DNA of 64,000 nucleotides from NCBI GenBank assembly GCA_964019425.1, contig OZ025789.1, positions 186,001 through 250,000 of the forward strand, in the 5' to 3' direction. Positions 1-15,000 of this stretch are shown piece after piece. Below the pieces are notes generated by a model that saw nothing but the letters and a program-made list of their open reading frames with translations, ran no database searches and had not been told where the DNA came from. A program made the position numbers and the translations under genes. The stretch comes from Flectonema sp. DT1601. Taxonomy: Eukaryota > Euglenozoa > Diplonemea > Diplonemida > Diplonemidae. Within the stretch, counting starts at the first letter, position 1; every line of letters begins with the position of its first letter.

Positions 1-3000
1 TTGTCCCACGCGCAGTCGCTGTCAGCTTCGCACGTCGGTTCGTCCCGGAGCTTCGCGCACGGCTTCTCCACGCACATCGCCGGGGAGATCGACGGGTTCC
101 AGTGGCAGTCCTCAATCCTGTCGCACTGGATCTCGGTCATGTACTCCGTGCATTTCTTCTGTACACACCCCGTCGAGTTGGTGTTGTTGTTGTTGTCCTT
201 CCACTCGCAGTACGGGTCAGCCACGCAAGGGTCCTTGCGGTCCGCCTTGCACTTCTCTTCCACACACGTTCCGGCGGTAACTTCAACCCGTCCACTGGCG
301 TCCTTCGGGTCCACGCAAAGCTCCCCAACTCCTCCCCATTCGCAGATGTACCCGTCGATTCGCTGGTGGTCACCTGGGAAGTCGTTCCACTCGCCCGAAG
401 GCCAGCGGAAGTGCGCGTAGTTCTCTCCCTCGGTAGCACACGATCCCGGACACGCTCCCTTGTAGTTGTTCGGCTCCCCCGCTTCCCAATTCGTGTACAT
501 CGGCTTCCCGGTATTCGCATCTGTCGCCGCGACGAAGCTTCCCCCGCTTCCGCTTCCAATCACCAGACCCACCTGTGATGTCAGGTCGCATCCGCTTTGG
601 TCGGCGGCGTAGGTACACCCGCCGTCCAATCCCTCCGGTCCGACAACCCATCCCCACCGTCCTTCGTCATTCTTGTCCGCCGCTCCCATCCATCCCTGGC
701 CCTCGAGCTTCATCTTCGCCACCTGATCTTCCTCCTCCGAGGTGATGGTGATCAGGTACCCGCGGAGTCCCAGGATCATGTTGTCGGCGGATTCGCACTC
801 TGCCTGCGCCTGTCCCCAGTGGCACTCGCTCGCCGTAGGGTCGACGTTCTGGCATTCCGTCTTCGAGAAATAGTGGTAGTAGTGTCCAGTCGCTGACGAC
901 AGGAACCCGTGACCGTAGTTCCAAGTGATCTTTCTCGGAGATCCGGCGTCCGACGTCGTCGTGAAGGTCACCGTCGCGATCGCCGCAGCGTACTCGGCCA
1001 TCGTCTTCGCCGTCGTCGACTTCAAGTACAAGACTCCAGGAACGTCGTGCCACTCTGCCTCGAACCCGAGGCCCGCGCACTGGTCGCAGGCGAGCACGTC
1101 TTTCCCCTTCACGTATCCCTCTTCGACATCAACTGCTGCTCCCTTCACGGTGTCCGAGCAGCTGCACTTCCCCGAAACGGTGCAGCTCACCGTCGGGAAC
1201 GGAACCATCGGTTGTCCACGGGCGTACGCCGACACAGTCGAGTTCAAAGGAATCGTCGTCTGCCACACGCATCCATCTTGCGACGCGACGCATGGTCCCT
1301 CCTCAGTCTCCTTGCAAGGGGTCTCAGTACATTCCTGGTTAAGGTTGTTCCACACGCAGTCATCTGGATCAGCGAGGCATCCCTGTTCGTTGTCTCGGTT
1401 GCACTTCTTGTCCACACATGTTGACCCGTCCTTGTCAACCTGGCAGTCCTTCTGCTTCTTGCAATCCTCTGGCTTTCCAGTGTAGATCTCGCACCCCGTC
1501 TTCGGTTCCCGCACGCAGATCGTTCCGTTTGCCCACATGCACCCGTTCGCGGCATCTGCCGTGCAGTTCTTCTCCTCGCAGTGGTGCAGACACGGACTGT
1601 CACCGCACGAAAGAGAGTTGTCGAACCACACGCATCCAGGGTCCGCCAAGCAACCCGCCTGCCGCAAATGCTGCGGGCAAGGTTGGTGTACGCCTCCGCT
1701 CGCAGGGTTCGCTCCCCCCGATCCCTGTTGGGCCGCCTGTCCAAGAACCAGCGATCCGAAAACGCCGTTCGGGTCACAGATGTCGCCGAGCACCTTCTCC
1801 GGAACCTCATCAATCTGCAGGTTCTGGAAGTGAGCGTCATGCGGGTTCGACGTAATAGGCTTCAGCGTCTCCTCTGCGTCGGCGTCGTCCCTCGTGTGCT
1901 GGGCGCTCCTACGAACAACCACACCGAACACCTTCACCTGCTCGGTGTCGAGCTCGGACCGCGCATGCTGCAGAGCGTTCGGGTCGAAGATCCGACCATC
2001 GGTGATGATGATCAGCACCCTCTGTCTTCCGTCGTTTGGAGACTGGTGGAACATGTCGGCCGACATCTGGAGACCCTTCTGGATCATCGTTCCTCTGGAG
2101 TAGTAATTCGCCTCGTGCCAGTCAACATCCGCGCTCAGCTCGTCGAAGTCTCCCGACAGCCTCGTCTCGGTTCCGGTTCCTGGAGGGGTCCCCTTCGCGT
2201 CCGCCCGTCCGTTCGATGCGCCACTCCTGTTCTTCCCCGAGAACTGGATCAATCCCACTCGGACCTCGCCCGTGTTGGCAGCAGAGTTCAGGCCCACGTC
2301 TGCCTTCTCACCGTTCAGTGGCAACGTCTTCATCCAGTCGCGGAGCATCTCCATCAGTCCGTAGAATCCATGCGGGTGGCGTCCGAAGGGCCCGGCCATC
2401 GATCCAGACCCATCCAGCAGCAGCACCAGGTCGAGCGTCGGGCACTGACCGAACTTGGTCTCGGTACAGAACGGTGTCGGAGCAAGTGAGTTCCAGAAGC
2501 ACTTCGTCTCCGCCAAACAGTCGCAGCGGTCGAGGTCCTTGCAAACCTTGTCAACACACTCGGTCGAGCTGTCGTTGAACGTGCACAGCGGGTCGGTGTT
2601 GCACGCCGGCTTGTCCTGGTTCATCGTCGCGCAGTGCTTCACGCTGCACTGCGCCGGTGTCAGCGACACGTCCCAGTGGCAAGACGAGTCCTTGTCACAA
2701 CATCTTTCGTCCGAGTGGACCGTGCACTGCTTCAGACCACATGCGTTGCTTTTCCACTCGCAATGCTGGTCCGAATTGCAAGCCTGCTCCGTCAGTGCAG
2801 GGGCTCCAGGAGCCGCCGCACAACGCTTCTTGATGCACTGGGCTCCGTCCGTCACACCGTCGCACCCGTCCCACTCGCAGAGCGCATCGCTGTGGCACGC
2901 GCTCGAGTTCGTGTGTTTGCACGGCTTCTCCACGCACATTTGCTGAAGGCCGTCCCACTCGCAACCATTTGGATCGAGGTCGCATTCCGCCTCCGTCTGC

Positions 3001-6000
3001 TGGTTGCAGATACGCTCCTCGCAGTCCCCCTTCGTCTGGTTCCAGTCGCACTTCTGGTCCTTTTCGCAAGTCACGTCATCCTGGTACGAGCACAACGGAT
3101 TCTTCCAGCATCCCTCGAGACCGGCCACCGATGCGTTCCAGTAGCAGTCGTTTAGCGTATCGGCTGTGCACCGAGTTACGTTGCAGTGCTCCACGCACGG
3201 CGAGTCAACACACTCGAGTCCGATCGAGCTGAACACGCACCCAGCGTCCGCCGTGCACAGCACCTGGTCCACGTACTGCGGGCACGGCTTGTGCACTCCA
3301 GACTGGTTCTGCGCCGCTGCTCCCGACAGCAGCAGGAGGGCTCCCCACTTGCTGTTCGGGTCGCAGAGCCCGTTCAACACCGTGGTTGGCAGCTCGTCGA
3401 TCATCAGATTCTCAAAATGGTCGTCGTGAGGATCAGACGTGATCGGCTTCAGCTTCTCCTCCGCGAGGGTGTCCACTGGTGAATGTGTTGCCTGCCTACG
3501 GAGAACCACTCCGAACACCTCAACGCTCTCCTGGTTCAGAGTCGCCCTCGCTGATGCGAGCTTGTCATCATCCTTGATCGCACCGTCGGTGATGATGATC
3601 AGCACCCGCTTCCTCCCCGCGGGGCTCGCGCGGAACATGTCCCCGGCCCATCCGAGACCCTGGTTGATGTACGTACCCGCCTGCAAATAGTTCGCCTCGT
3701 GGTAGTCGATGTCTGACTGCAACTCCGTCAGCTTTCCAGTCAACGACCCGAACGAACCGACTCCGATAGGGCTCTTGATCGCCGCCTTGTCTACAGCCGT
3801 TCCGCCGCTGATAGGGATTCCAGAGAACTGGATCACCCCCATGCGCATTCCTCCGTTCGGCGCCGTCGAGTTCGCCCCCACCTGGTGGCTCTCCCCGGTC
3901 AGCGGCAAGGTCTTCACCCAGTCACGAATCATCTCCATCATCGCGTAGAACCCGTTCGGATGGCGTCCGAAGTTCTGCGACATCGATCCTGATCCGTCCA
4001 GCAACAACACCACGTCGAGCGTAGGGCACTGCCCGTAACGGTTCTCCACACATTTCCCGCTTCCCGAAGACGTGTCCCAGAAGCACTTCGGCTCCGCCTT
4101 GCAGTCGCATCTCTCGAACGGATCGCACACCTTATCAACGCAGCGGTTGGCCCCGTCGTCCCACACGCAGTCGTCCTTCACGTTGCACGTCGTCGGATCC
4201 TTGTTTTTGTTGCAGATCTTCTCCGTGCAGAGCGACGGCGACACGGTCACGTCCCAGTGGCAGACCGGGTCCTTGTCGCACTCCTTCTCGTTCGGAATTT
4301 CGACGCACGGCGCCACCACGCACGGCTCGACATTTCCTCCCACCCACGAGCACTTGGGGTTGGCTTTGCAGTCTGTTTCCGTGTCGTTCACGCAGGCCTT
4401 CTCCACGCACACTCCAGCAACCAAGTCCGTCACTCCCGTCGCGTCGCTCACGTCGGCGCACATCTCACCGATTCCTCCCCATTCGCAGATGTACCCGTCG
4501 ATTCGCTGGTGGTCTCCCGGGTAGTCGTTCCATTCGCCCGAAGGCCACAGGAAGTGTCCGAAGTCCTCACCGTCCTTGACGCACGATCCCGGGCACGGTC
4601 CGCGGAAGTCATTCGGCTCGTTGTTTGCCCAATTTCCGTACATGTCCCTCCCGGTGTTCGGGTCAACCGCCGGCGCGAAGTTGCCCCCGGTACCGGAACC
4701 GAACGGCAATCCCTTCTCAGAAGCGAGGTTGCATGAGCTGCTGGTACTCGAATACTGACACCCTCCGGCAGCTCCCTCTGGTCCAGTAACCCAGCTCCAT
4801 GTTCCTTCCTCGCCAACGTCGCTTGCTCCCATCCATCCCTGACCTTCCAGCTTCATCCTCGCTACCTCGTCTTCCACCTCGCTCGTGATGGTGATCAAGT
4901 ACCCGCGGAGTCCCAGAATCTGGTTCGAGTCCGAAGCGCATTGTTCCTGGGCATCGCTCCACGTGCACGCCCCGCCAGCGCAAGTCGACTTCGGGTAGAA
5001 GTGGTAGAAGCTGCCAGTGTGCGACGAGTAGAATCCGTGACCGTAGTTCCAAGTGATCCTCCTCTTCCCGGAGTTGTCTGCAGAAGTGCTGAACTCGATG
5101 CTGGCAACCGCCTTCGCCAACTCATCCGCCGTTCCGGTCGAAATCGTCAGCATCCCGCTCACCGCGTGCCACTCGGCCGTCAGCCCCAGCGACTTGCAAG
5201 CAACACAAGTCAGCGTGTCCTTCCCGCTCAGATATCCGTCCTCGATGTCTACCGTCGCTCCCGGAAGCACATTCGAACCAATCGTCGTCGTGCAGCTGCA
5301 CCCGTTCTTCCAGCTCCCAGGGGTCTGGCAGGTCAGTCCCTCGAACGGCTTCACCGCAACGTCCTTCTCATACGTCATTTGATTCGCGAGGTTCCCAACT
5401 GCCCCAGAGCCACTCGACCAGTCACACATCGGGTCCGCCGCGCAGTCAGACTGCTTATCGTGAAGGCACGGCTTCCTCGAGCACCCAGGCGTCGGGAGAT
5501 CCTTCCACTCGCATCCCTCAGGGTCCGACAAACACGTCTGCTCGTTGTCGTGCTTGCACGGGTCGTTGGTGCACTCTGCGGCCTTCGCAATCGAGAAGTC
5601 GCTCGACGGCGGCGGGCACACGCATCTCCAATCGTCGGTGCTGTTCACCGAAGTGTTCGGATCGAAGCAAGTCTGCTGGCAGTCCAGGCTTCCCGCCCGA
5701 CAGTCTACCGTGCACTTGAACCCGTTCGTGTCGCACTCGTCCTCCTCACATTTGGCAGGCTTCCCAGTCGCCACGTTCGACGACGGAGGTGGGCACTTGC
5801 AGAGCCAGTCATTCGTCGACTGCAAAGTCATCTTGGGGTCCTCGCACTCCTGTCCGGCATCAGAGCAAGTGCTTCCCGCGCAAGTAGGGCACGTCTGCAC
5901 GCACTCGTCGAGAACACACTTCGCCTGCTGCGTTATCGCGATCCCGACTGACGGTGGCGGACACATGCATTCCCAGTCGTGCAACTTCGCGGCGTTCGGG

Positions 6001-9000
6001 TCCCGACACGTCTGCCCGACTGCTCTACACGTAGCTCCGTTCTCAACACACTCGTCGACTTCGCAAGTCGCCACCGGAGCTCCGGTCATCACCCCCGAGG
6101 TCGGCGGCGGGCACTCGCACTTGAAGTCCTTCTGCGGAGGACACGTCTTCACGCTGTCGAAACAAGTCTGTCCAGCCACCAAGCAAATCGTATTGTTTCG
6201 GCACTCGTCGCACACGCAGTCCGCCTGCTTTGCCGTTGCCACTCCCCTCCCTGGGTCGACGCACGTGCACATCCAGTCAGAGACCGAGTCAACCGACTTG
6301 TTCGGATCCTCGCACGTTTGCCCAACGCTGGTGCACGTGTGCGAGCCACCCTGTTGCGTCTGCGCACAGGTCGAGCACACGGCCACGCACTCGTCCAACT
6401 GGCACTTGGCAGGAGCCGCCACCGCAGGGGTTCCCACCTGCGGTGGCACGCATTCACAGGTCCAGTCCCCGAGGTCCGTGTGCGACTGCTTGTTGTCCAC
6501 GCACAGCTGTCCCTCCGCCGAGCACACGTTGGTCGGGCTGGTGTCGGTTTGCGCGCAGGTAGGGCAGGTCACGACGCACTCGTCCAACAAGCAGTCGGTC
6601 GGCGTTCCCAAAGTCACGTTTGTTCCGATTGCCGGTGGGGCGCACATGCATACCCAGTTTCCATCAACCATCGGGTTTGGGTCGTCGCACACGAACCCGA
6701 GATCCGTGCACTTCTTCTTCGCATCATCATCGGTGTTGCATTCTCCCGGATACTCGCAGTGCGCAGGAACCTGTTGCCCGCGTACCGCCGCAACCGCAGG
6801 AGGAACCACGCACACGCACTCCCAGGTTCCCCTCGTCTTCTTGTCGTCGTCAACGCAGACCTGTCCAGCTGCGGTGCACACCTTCTCGTTCTTTGGGTCG
6901 TGGCACTCGTCGTCTTCACACGGCGTTGCAGCTGCGGCAATCGCGATGTCCGTCGCCGGAGGCGGACATTTGCACACCCAATCCGACAGCGAGGTCGCGT
7001 CGTGGTTCGGGTCGTGGCAGGTCTGGTTCTGGCTCGAACACGTGTCGTTCGCACACGTGGCGCACACCTTCAGACACTCGTCGATATTGCAGTGCGCAGG
7101 TGCCGCGTGACCTAACCCTGTCATGGGAGGGATGCACTCGCATGTCCAATCTCCAGTCGAGGAAGCGGTCTTATCCGGATCGTGGCATTTCTGCTCGCCG
7201 GTTGTCGCAGTCTTGCAGACGTCCTTCTCGCAAGTCGGGCAGTCCTTCTCGCACTCATCCAGCAAGCAGATCGCTGGTCCCGCGGTCATCGTTCCGTTTG
7301 TCGGCGGAAGGCACTCGCACTTCCAGTCTCCCTGCTGATTAAAGTTTGGATCGACGCACCGCTGCCCGACGTTCGCGCAGATGTCCCCGTGGAGCGTGCA
7401 CTCGTCAACTTTACAGTCTGCACGACCCCCGACGTTCGTCTTGTTCGAAGGCGGCGGGCAGATGCACATCCAGTCTCCCTTCGAAGCGGCGTTCATGTTT
7501 GGGTCGAGGCAAGTCTGATTCTTGCACGTGTCTTGCTGGACCACACACTCGTCGATCTTGCAGTCCGCCGCTGCCGCCGTCGCCTTTCCAGTCGATGGTG
7601 GAGGGCACGTGCACGTCCAGTCGCTGTGGTGCGTCATCGTCGGGTTCGGGTCATTGCAAGTCTGCCCCACGCTCGTGCACGTGTCGTTCGCACACGTTGG
7701 GCAGGTCGCCACGCACTCGTCGAGCCTGCAGTTCGCCGGCAGCTGCGAAGGCTGCGCCCCCGAAGGGAAGATCGTCGTCGGCGGGATGCAGTCACACACG
7801 TAGTCGTCTGGCGAACACGGATCCTTGTTCGGATCGCTGCAGCTCTGTCCAACCGCCGTGCACCCAACTCCCTTGGTCTTGCACTCATCGTAGATGCACT
7901 TGTTGCTTTCCCACGTGCATCTCGCGTCAGCGTTGCACTGCTGCTCGTTGTACTGCGGGTCATTCGTAACGAACTTACATGGACAGGTCGGGTCCTCGGC
8001 CTTCGAGCACGTCGCGTTCTGCGAGTTCCAAGTGCAGTTGTTTCCCTTGTCGTTCCTGCAATCCGGTTCCAGACAGTGCATCAAGCATGGCGAGTTCACG
8101 CACAGCCCACCGACATCCGACCACACGCACCCCGCGTCCTGGGAGCACGGCGTCTCCGTCACGTAGTCCGGGCAAGGGTGGTGCACCCCGGTCGTCGGCT
8201 TTGGAGGGTCCTTCACGATCAAGTGTCCCCACGGACCGTTCGGGTCGCAGATCGATCCAATCAGGTCTGGGATGTCGTCGATCATCAGGTTGCGGAAGTG
8301 CTCGTCATGCGGGTTCGATGTGATCGGCTTCAGGGTCTTCTCGGCGTTACGGTCGTCTGGTGTGTGCTGATCCTTCTTCCTCACAACGATACCAAAAGTC
8401 TGCACACCCTCACGGTCGAGCTCAGCGCGAGCAGGTGCCAGCAACTGCCCATCGAAGATCTCACCGTCGGTGAAGATGAACAGGACGCGCTGCCTTCCGT
8501 CCACCGGTGAACCGTGGAAGATGTCCCCGACCATTACCAGCGCCTTCTCAATCATCGTTCCCTTCCTGTAGTAGTTGTTCTCGTGGAAGTCGAGGTCCGC
8601 GTCCAGCTCCCCCAGCACCCCGGACAGCCTTCCGTTGGTCGTCCTGGCACCCGACGCCGTCTTCGCTTCGCTGCGGCGGTAGTTCTTCCCAGAGAACTGC
8701 ACGAAGGCGACACGCACCCCGCCATTGTTCGCTGCCGAGTTCAGCCCGACAGACGCGTCCTCGCCGTTCAGCGGTAGCTTCCCGACCCAATCCCTCATCA
8801 TCTCTACCAGCGCGTAGAACCCGTGCGGATGGCTCCCGAAGGTCGATGCCATCGATCCCGATCCGTCGAGGATCACTGCGATGTCGAGAGTTGGGCACTC
8901 TCCGAACTCAATCGCCACGCACTGCCCCTGACCGTTCAACCCCGCTCCCGGTTTCCAGTAGCACTTCGAGTTCTTGTCGCAAGGACAGCGGGTCGGGTAC

Positions 9001-12000
9001 TTGCTGCAGTCGAGGTCCCTGCACGTTCTCTTCGCATCGTCCCACATGCAATCAGTTTCGTTGTTGCACGTGTCCTTGACCCCGATCTTCGGACACTTCT
9101 TGTCCCCACACACCGGAGGGGTCACAGTGATGTCCCACTTGCATGCATCCTTGTGGTCGCAGCATCTTTCGTCGAGGTATTTCGCGCACAAGTTCTCCTT
9201 GCAGCTACCGACGACCCCGGTGGCGTCCCACGAGCAGCGCGAATCCGCCGTGCACTCTCCCGCGTTCGTGTGCTTGCACAGGACCTCCTTGCACGACGAC
9301 CTCGTGCCGTTGCAGGCGTCCGCCGACCACGCGCAGTTCGGATCCGTCTCGCAGGTAGTCTTATCCGGGTGCTGGCACTTCTTCTCCACGCACTGGTCCT
9401 TCCCCTGCACGTTGATCCACTCGCAGCTGTCGGGGTCGTCCAAGCAGTCCTGGATGTTGGTGTTCGGCGTGCACTTCTCCTTCTGGCACTTCGGGTCCTT
9501 AACGTTGTCCCACACGCACTTCTCTGGCGACTTCACGCACTCGGCAATCGTGGTGTACGCGCATTCAGTCTTCTTCCAACAATCCCCAGTCGTCGAGTTC
9601 CACGCACACAGGTTCACCGTGTCGGCCGTGCACGTAGGATCGTCACAGTGCGCTGTGCACGGGGAGTCGGCGCAAGCCGTCGATGCCGTGTCCCACACGC
9701 ACCCGGCGTCCTGCGTACAATCGTGCGTGCCGGTGTAGTGATCGCACGGCCTGTGCACCCCACTCTGCCCAGGTGCGTTCGTCGACGACACAATCAAGTG
9801 TCCCCACACTCCGTTCGGATCGCAGATGTCCGCGAACACCTGCGACGCCACCTCGTCGATCTGCAAGTTCTGGAAGTGGTCATCGTGTGGGTCTGACGTG
9901 ATTGGCTTCAGCGTTTTCTCGGCATCAGTGTCGGCAGGCGTGTGTACGGATTGGCGACGCAGCACGATACCAAAGGTCTGCACCTGCTCCTGGTTCAGTA
10001 CCTGTCTTGCCGAGTCCAGCACATCCGGGTCGAAGATCTTTCCGTCGGTGACGATGATCAGAATTCTCTTCCTCGAGCTCACCTTGTGCGAACGATCGAA
10101 CATGTCACCGACCATTTCAAGACCCAGCTGGATCATCGTACCCTTTCCGAGGTAGTTGTTCTCATGCCAGTCAAGGTCGTCGTTAATCTCACTTTCGAGA
10201 CCACTGAGATGTCCTCCAGTGCCAGTATTTCCGCTAGTTTCGATGGCGTTGGTGCTTCCCGGAGACCACGGCCAAGGCTGTCCGCGATTCTTCCCAGAGA
10301 ATTGCACGAAACCGAGACGCACACCTCCCGTCAACGGACCTCCCGGCGTAGGCGACGCCGCCGGCTCCCCAGTCAGCGGAAGGGTCTTCACCCAATCACG
10401 GAGAATCTCGACCAAAGCGTAGAACCCGTGCGGGTGACGTCCGAAGTTCTTCGACATTGATCCCGAACCGTCGAGCAGCAGGATGATGTCCATCACAGGG
10501 CACTCCCCATATTTCTTGTCAGCGCACTTCACACCACTCCAGAAGCAGTCTGGATCTTTCTTACACGCGCATTCTTCCATCTTGTTGCACACCTTGTCCA
10601 CACACTCATTCGTCGTGCTGTTCCACATGCATAATCCGTCGCCATTACATGGGTCTACGTGTGCGGTAGTCGGGTACGTCGATGGGCAGTACTTTTGCTT
10701 GCACACCGCAGGCGCCTGGCTGACATCCCAGTGACAGCTGTCGTCGTGGTCACAGCACTTTTCATCCGGGTAGTTTACGCACGGAGCAGGCTCGCAAGAC
10801 AGCTGCTGGCTCCACACGCAGTAGATGTCCGCCTGGCAACCTGCCTGATTCTTGTGGCTGTCGAGGGTGCACCTCTTCGGAACACACTTCTGGTCCACCG
10901 GGTCTGCGCACACGTCGTCCCAAGTGCAGGCCGGATCAGCTACGCACTCGGTTTTGTTGTAGTAGCAAGGCGTTTTTACGCAGTCTGGCGGTCGCAGGCT
11001 TGTGTCCCACATGCACTTCTCTCCGAGATTCACGCAAGCATCCTCCGTTGTTGCATCGCACTCCGGCTCGAAGCAAGCAGGGTCCTTCGCCTGATCCCAT
11101 TGGCACTTGTTTGACTTGCAGTCCGGCTGGTTCTGGAAGTCTTTGCACACAGCCTTCTCGCACTCGGAGGTTGCGCTCCACAAGCATTTGTTCGTCGGAT
11201 CGGTTGTGCAATTTTTCTCGTTACAGTGCGAGAAGCAAGGGTGGTCCTCACATTTTAGGCTGATGGAATTCCACTGGCACGTTTTCTCCGCGTCGCAACT
11301 CACCAACGCTCCAATTTGGCTGCAAGTTGTCACCTGTGGAGTCGAAGATCCCTGCGTGATGTACGTTCCGAACGGGCTGTTTGGATCACAGAAACCGTCC
11401 ATAATCGAAAGTGCTTCGTCCACTTGCAGTGAAAGGGCGTGTGTTTCTTTAGGGTTGGAAACAATCTCCTTCAACGTCACCAAGTTCGCCATGTCACGTG
11501 CGGTCGCGCTCGCTCGGCGTCTAAGGAGGATCCCGAATACCTTTACTCCCTCCGCTGCCAATACCCGACCGGCAGGTCCAAGCTCATCCTTGTCCATGAT
11601 CCTTCCATCGGTGATGATCAGCAGCACCTTCTGTCTATGCGCCGGTGATTCCTTGAAGATCTCACCTGCCCACTCCTCCGCCTCCTTCACCTTCGTCTTG
11701 CACCGGAGAGCTTCTCCCTCGTACCAGTCGAGGTCCCCAAGGAGCTGGCTCCTGTCACCGGTCAACTTTCCGCACGTGTCAGCCACAGCCGGAGTCGTTC
11801 CCGGAATGATACTCAGCGTTGGGATACCGTCTCCCTTCGTCACCCCATTCTTAGGATTGCATGAGCACGTAGGGCACTGCGCAACGCGAACTCCTGTGTC
11901 CCACGAGTTGAAGGCCACACGAAGCTTTCCTCCCTTGACGTCCGAGCTGATCCCCTTGGTCGAATCCTCGCCGGTCAGGGGAACCTTCTGTACCCAGTCC

Positions 12001-15000
12001 CTCATCACCTCCATCAGAGCATCAAACCCGCTAGGGTGACGCCCGAATGTCTTGTCCATCGAGCACGATGCGTCAAACGACACCACCACGTCGAGGTCGG
12101 GGCAGCTCGAGTACTTCTGATCCACACAAACTATAGGGCTCACCGACCTGTCGACGATGCAGCGAGGGTCCTCCGTGCACAGACACACCATGTCCTTAGC
12201 ATCGAACAGCGCCGGTTTGTTGTAGTCACTGCACAACTTGTCCACGCATTTGTTCGCAGCATCATCCCACCTGCACAATCCCTTCTGGTCAGTGTTGCAG
12301 CTGTCCTTGCCCGTGTGCTTGTCGAAGCAGTACTTCTCCACACACAACCCACACCCAACAGCGTCCCAGTCACAGTCCGTGTCACGGCTGCACGTCACCT
12401 CGTCAGCGTGTTTGTAGCACTTCGTCTCAGCACAAGCCGCACCGTCCCAGTTGCACGCGGTATCCGCGAGGCACTCCGCCTGAATCGTCCCCGTGCAGCG
12501 CTTCTTGTGGCACAGCGGGTTCGCCCCGTCCCCCCACTCACATTCAGGATCCCGACTGTTCTCACATGAGCCCTGGTCGGTAAACTGACAAACCTTGTTG
12601 ATGCACGAGTCGCTCACGCAGTCCCAGTCGCACAACCCGCTCGGGTCAGCCAAGCACTTCTGCTCATCCTTGGTCTGGGTGCAGTCCGGCACCGTCGGGT
12701 TGCAGGTGCCAGTCGAATAATCCCACTTGCACTTGTCGTCGGCGTTGCAGGGCCCAGGCGCGAAGTGTTGGCATTTCTTTGGATCACACTCTGCCGGCAC
12801 CTTCGTTGTGTTCCAGTCGCACAGATCGTCCTGAACGCAATCCTGCTGCTTTGGGTACTCGCAAACCTCGCGCTGGCACTTGTCCTGGTCCCAGAAGCAT
12901 CCAGTTGCCCTATCACACTCCGGCTTGAGGCAGTGCTTCTCGCATTCAGTCGTCACACACATTCCGTTCGCCGTGTTCCGCGCTCCCGCCGTGCAAGTCA
13001 CCGACCCTCCGGCGAGCATGCAATTCTCGCAAACGAATCCGGAAGCCTTCTGCGTCGCCGAAAGCTCCAAGCAGTTCAGGTTCAGGCACCCATCGGCCGC
13101 AGCACACTTCTGGGGAACCTGGTCCTGCCAGTCGCATGCCTGGTCCGCACGGCACTCCAGCTTCACTCCCCACTTCGAACACGGGACAGAAGCACCGGTC
13201 GCCGGCGGTGTCGTTGAGCCTCCCCCCTGGTTCTGGTGCGCCTGGATTGCTGCCCCAAAGCGGCCAGCAGGGTCGCAGAAGTCCTTGAACACCTCCTCCA
13301 ACATGTCGTCCAGCGGAACGTTCACAAAGTGGTCATCGTGCGGATCCGAAGTGATCGGCTTCAGGGTTTTTTCCGCATCCAAGTCAGCATCCGTGTGTGC
13401 AGCACTCTTGCGTACCACTACACCGAAAGTGATCACATCCATCGCATCCAAGTTCTGTCGGATCTGTGGGATCTCGACACTGCTCTGCGGCTCCTTCGGG
13501 TTCATCGCCCCGTCGGTGATGACGATCAGAACGTGCTGTCTGTGCGATGGCGATCCCTGGAACACGTGCACTGCATCCTCCAACGCCTTTGCCATGTAGG
13601 TTACCGACCCCATGTAGTTCGTCTCGTGCCAGTCCAGGTCGACGTCCAGCTCGCTGCGTTTCCCACTGAGCTCTCCATCAGTGCACGTACCTCTGGGAAC
13701 AGGATCCCTGCACCTCCTGCTCTGGGTGCACCCCTGGTTGTTGTTCCTGCACACCCAGTACTCGTCAGTTCTCGAGAACTGCACGAACGCGAGACGGAAG
13801 GTTCCTCCGACCACCGTCGATCTATTCCCGACCGTGTGATCCTCCCCCGTCAGCGGAAGGGTCTGCATCCAGTCGCGCAGCATCTCCACCATTCCAAAGT
13901 ATCCGTGAGGGTGGTTCCCAAAAGTTCCGCTCATCGAGCCAGATCCGTCCAGCACGAACACTACGTCCAGGTCGGGACAAGCCGACACGTGCACATCCCT
14001 GCACTTCGGGCTGGCCGTTGAATCCCAGTAGCAGTTCGGTTGCTTCGTGCACTCGCAGTTCTTCAGGAAATCGCTGCACTTCGCCGTCTCACAGTAGTCT
14101 CCTTTGGAGTCTGTTCCCTTCTTGCAGTTCGGGTCGCTCTCGCAGCTATCCGCCACCTTGCTCGCAGGCGGGTAGTTCGCGTTGTGCGCCACCGTGCAAA
14201 CCGTCGGTTGGCACGATGCAGGCGCCGTTGTGGTGTTCCAGTGGCAGCGCGGGTCGTGGTCACAACCAACAATGTCGTTTCCGAAGCTTGGGCAGTAGTC
14301 TGTCACGCACGGAGTCGTTCCGTCCCACACACAAAGCGGATCCTGGTTGCAATTGTTCTGGTTCGTATGCACCTTGCACTTGTCTACTTCGCACTGATTG
14401 CTTTTGGTGTTCCACTTGCAGTTCTCGCACCCAGCTGCGTCGCAAGACTGCTGGGCAGTGTACGAACACAGTTTCTCTGAACAAGCTCCGTTCTTCCATT
14501 CACAATTCGAGTCCACTCCGCAAGTCCCCGGGATCGTGTACTGACACCGGCTGTCACGGCACTCAGTTGGCAACGAGCAGTTGTACACACACTGCGGGTC
14601 CGCGAGGCAGTCTGCTTGCAACTTCCCATCACACGTCGGGACCTGCAAGCACACAGGTGGGTCAACTCCCGTGTCCCACAAGCATTCCGTCTTGTTCAGG
14701 CACGCTTCTCTCACGAACACAGCGGCGCACGGCTTCTTCGAACAATCCCTAGTGTTGTCGTCCCACACGCACAGCGAGTCCGCGTCTCCCTCGCAGTTGG
14801 TCTTGTCGGTGTGCTCGCACACTTTCCTCGTGCACTCCTTCGGCGTTCCCGACCACGCGCATGCAGGGTCCTTGTCACAGCAATCTTTCTCGCAGCAGTC
14901 CTTGCAGTGCGTCGTTCCGCAGGTCCCGTCGATCGCTGACACCACTCCAGCACCGCAGATGACCGTCGCCCGCTGCAGCTTGCAGTTCGCACACCGGAAC

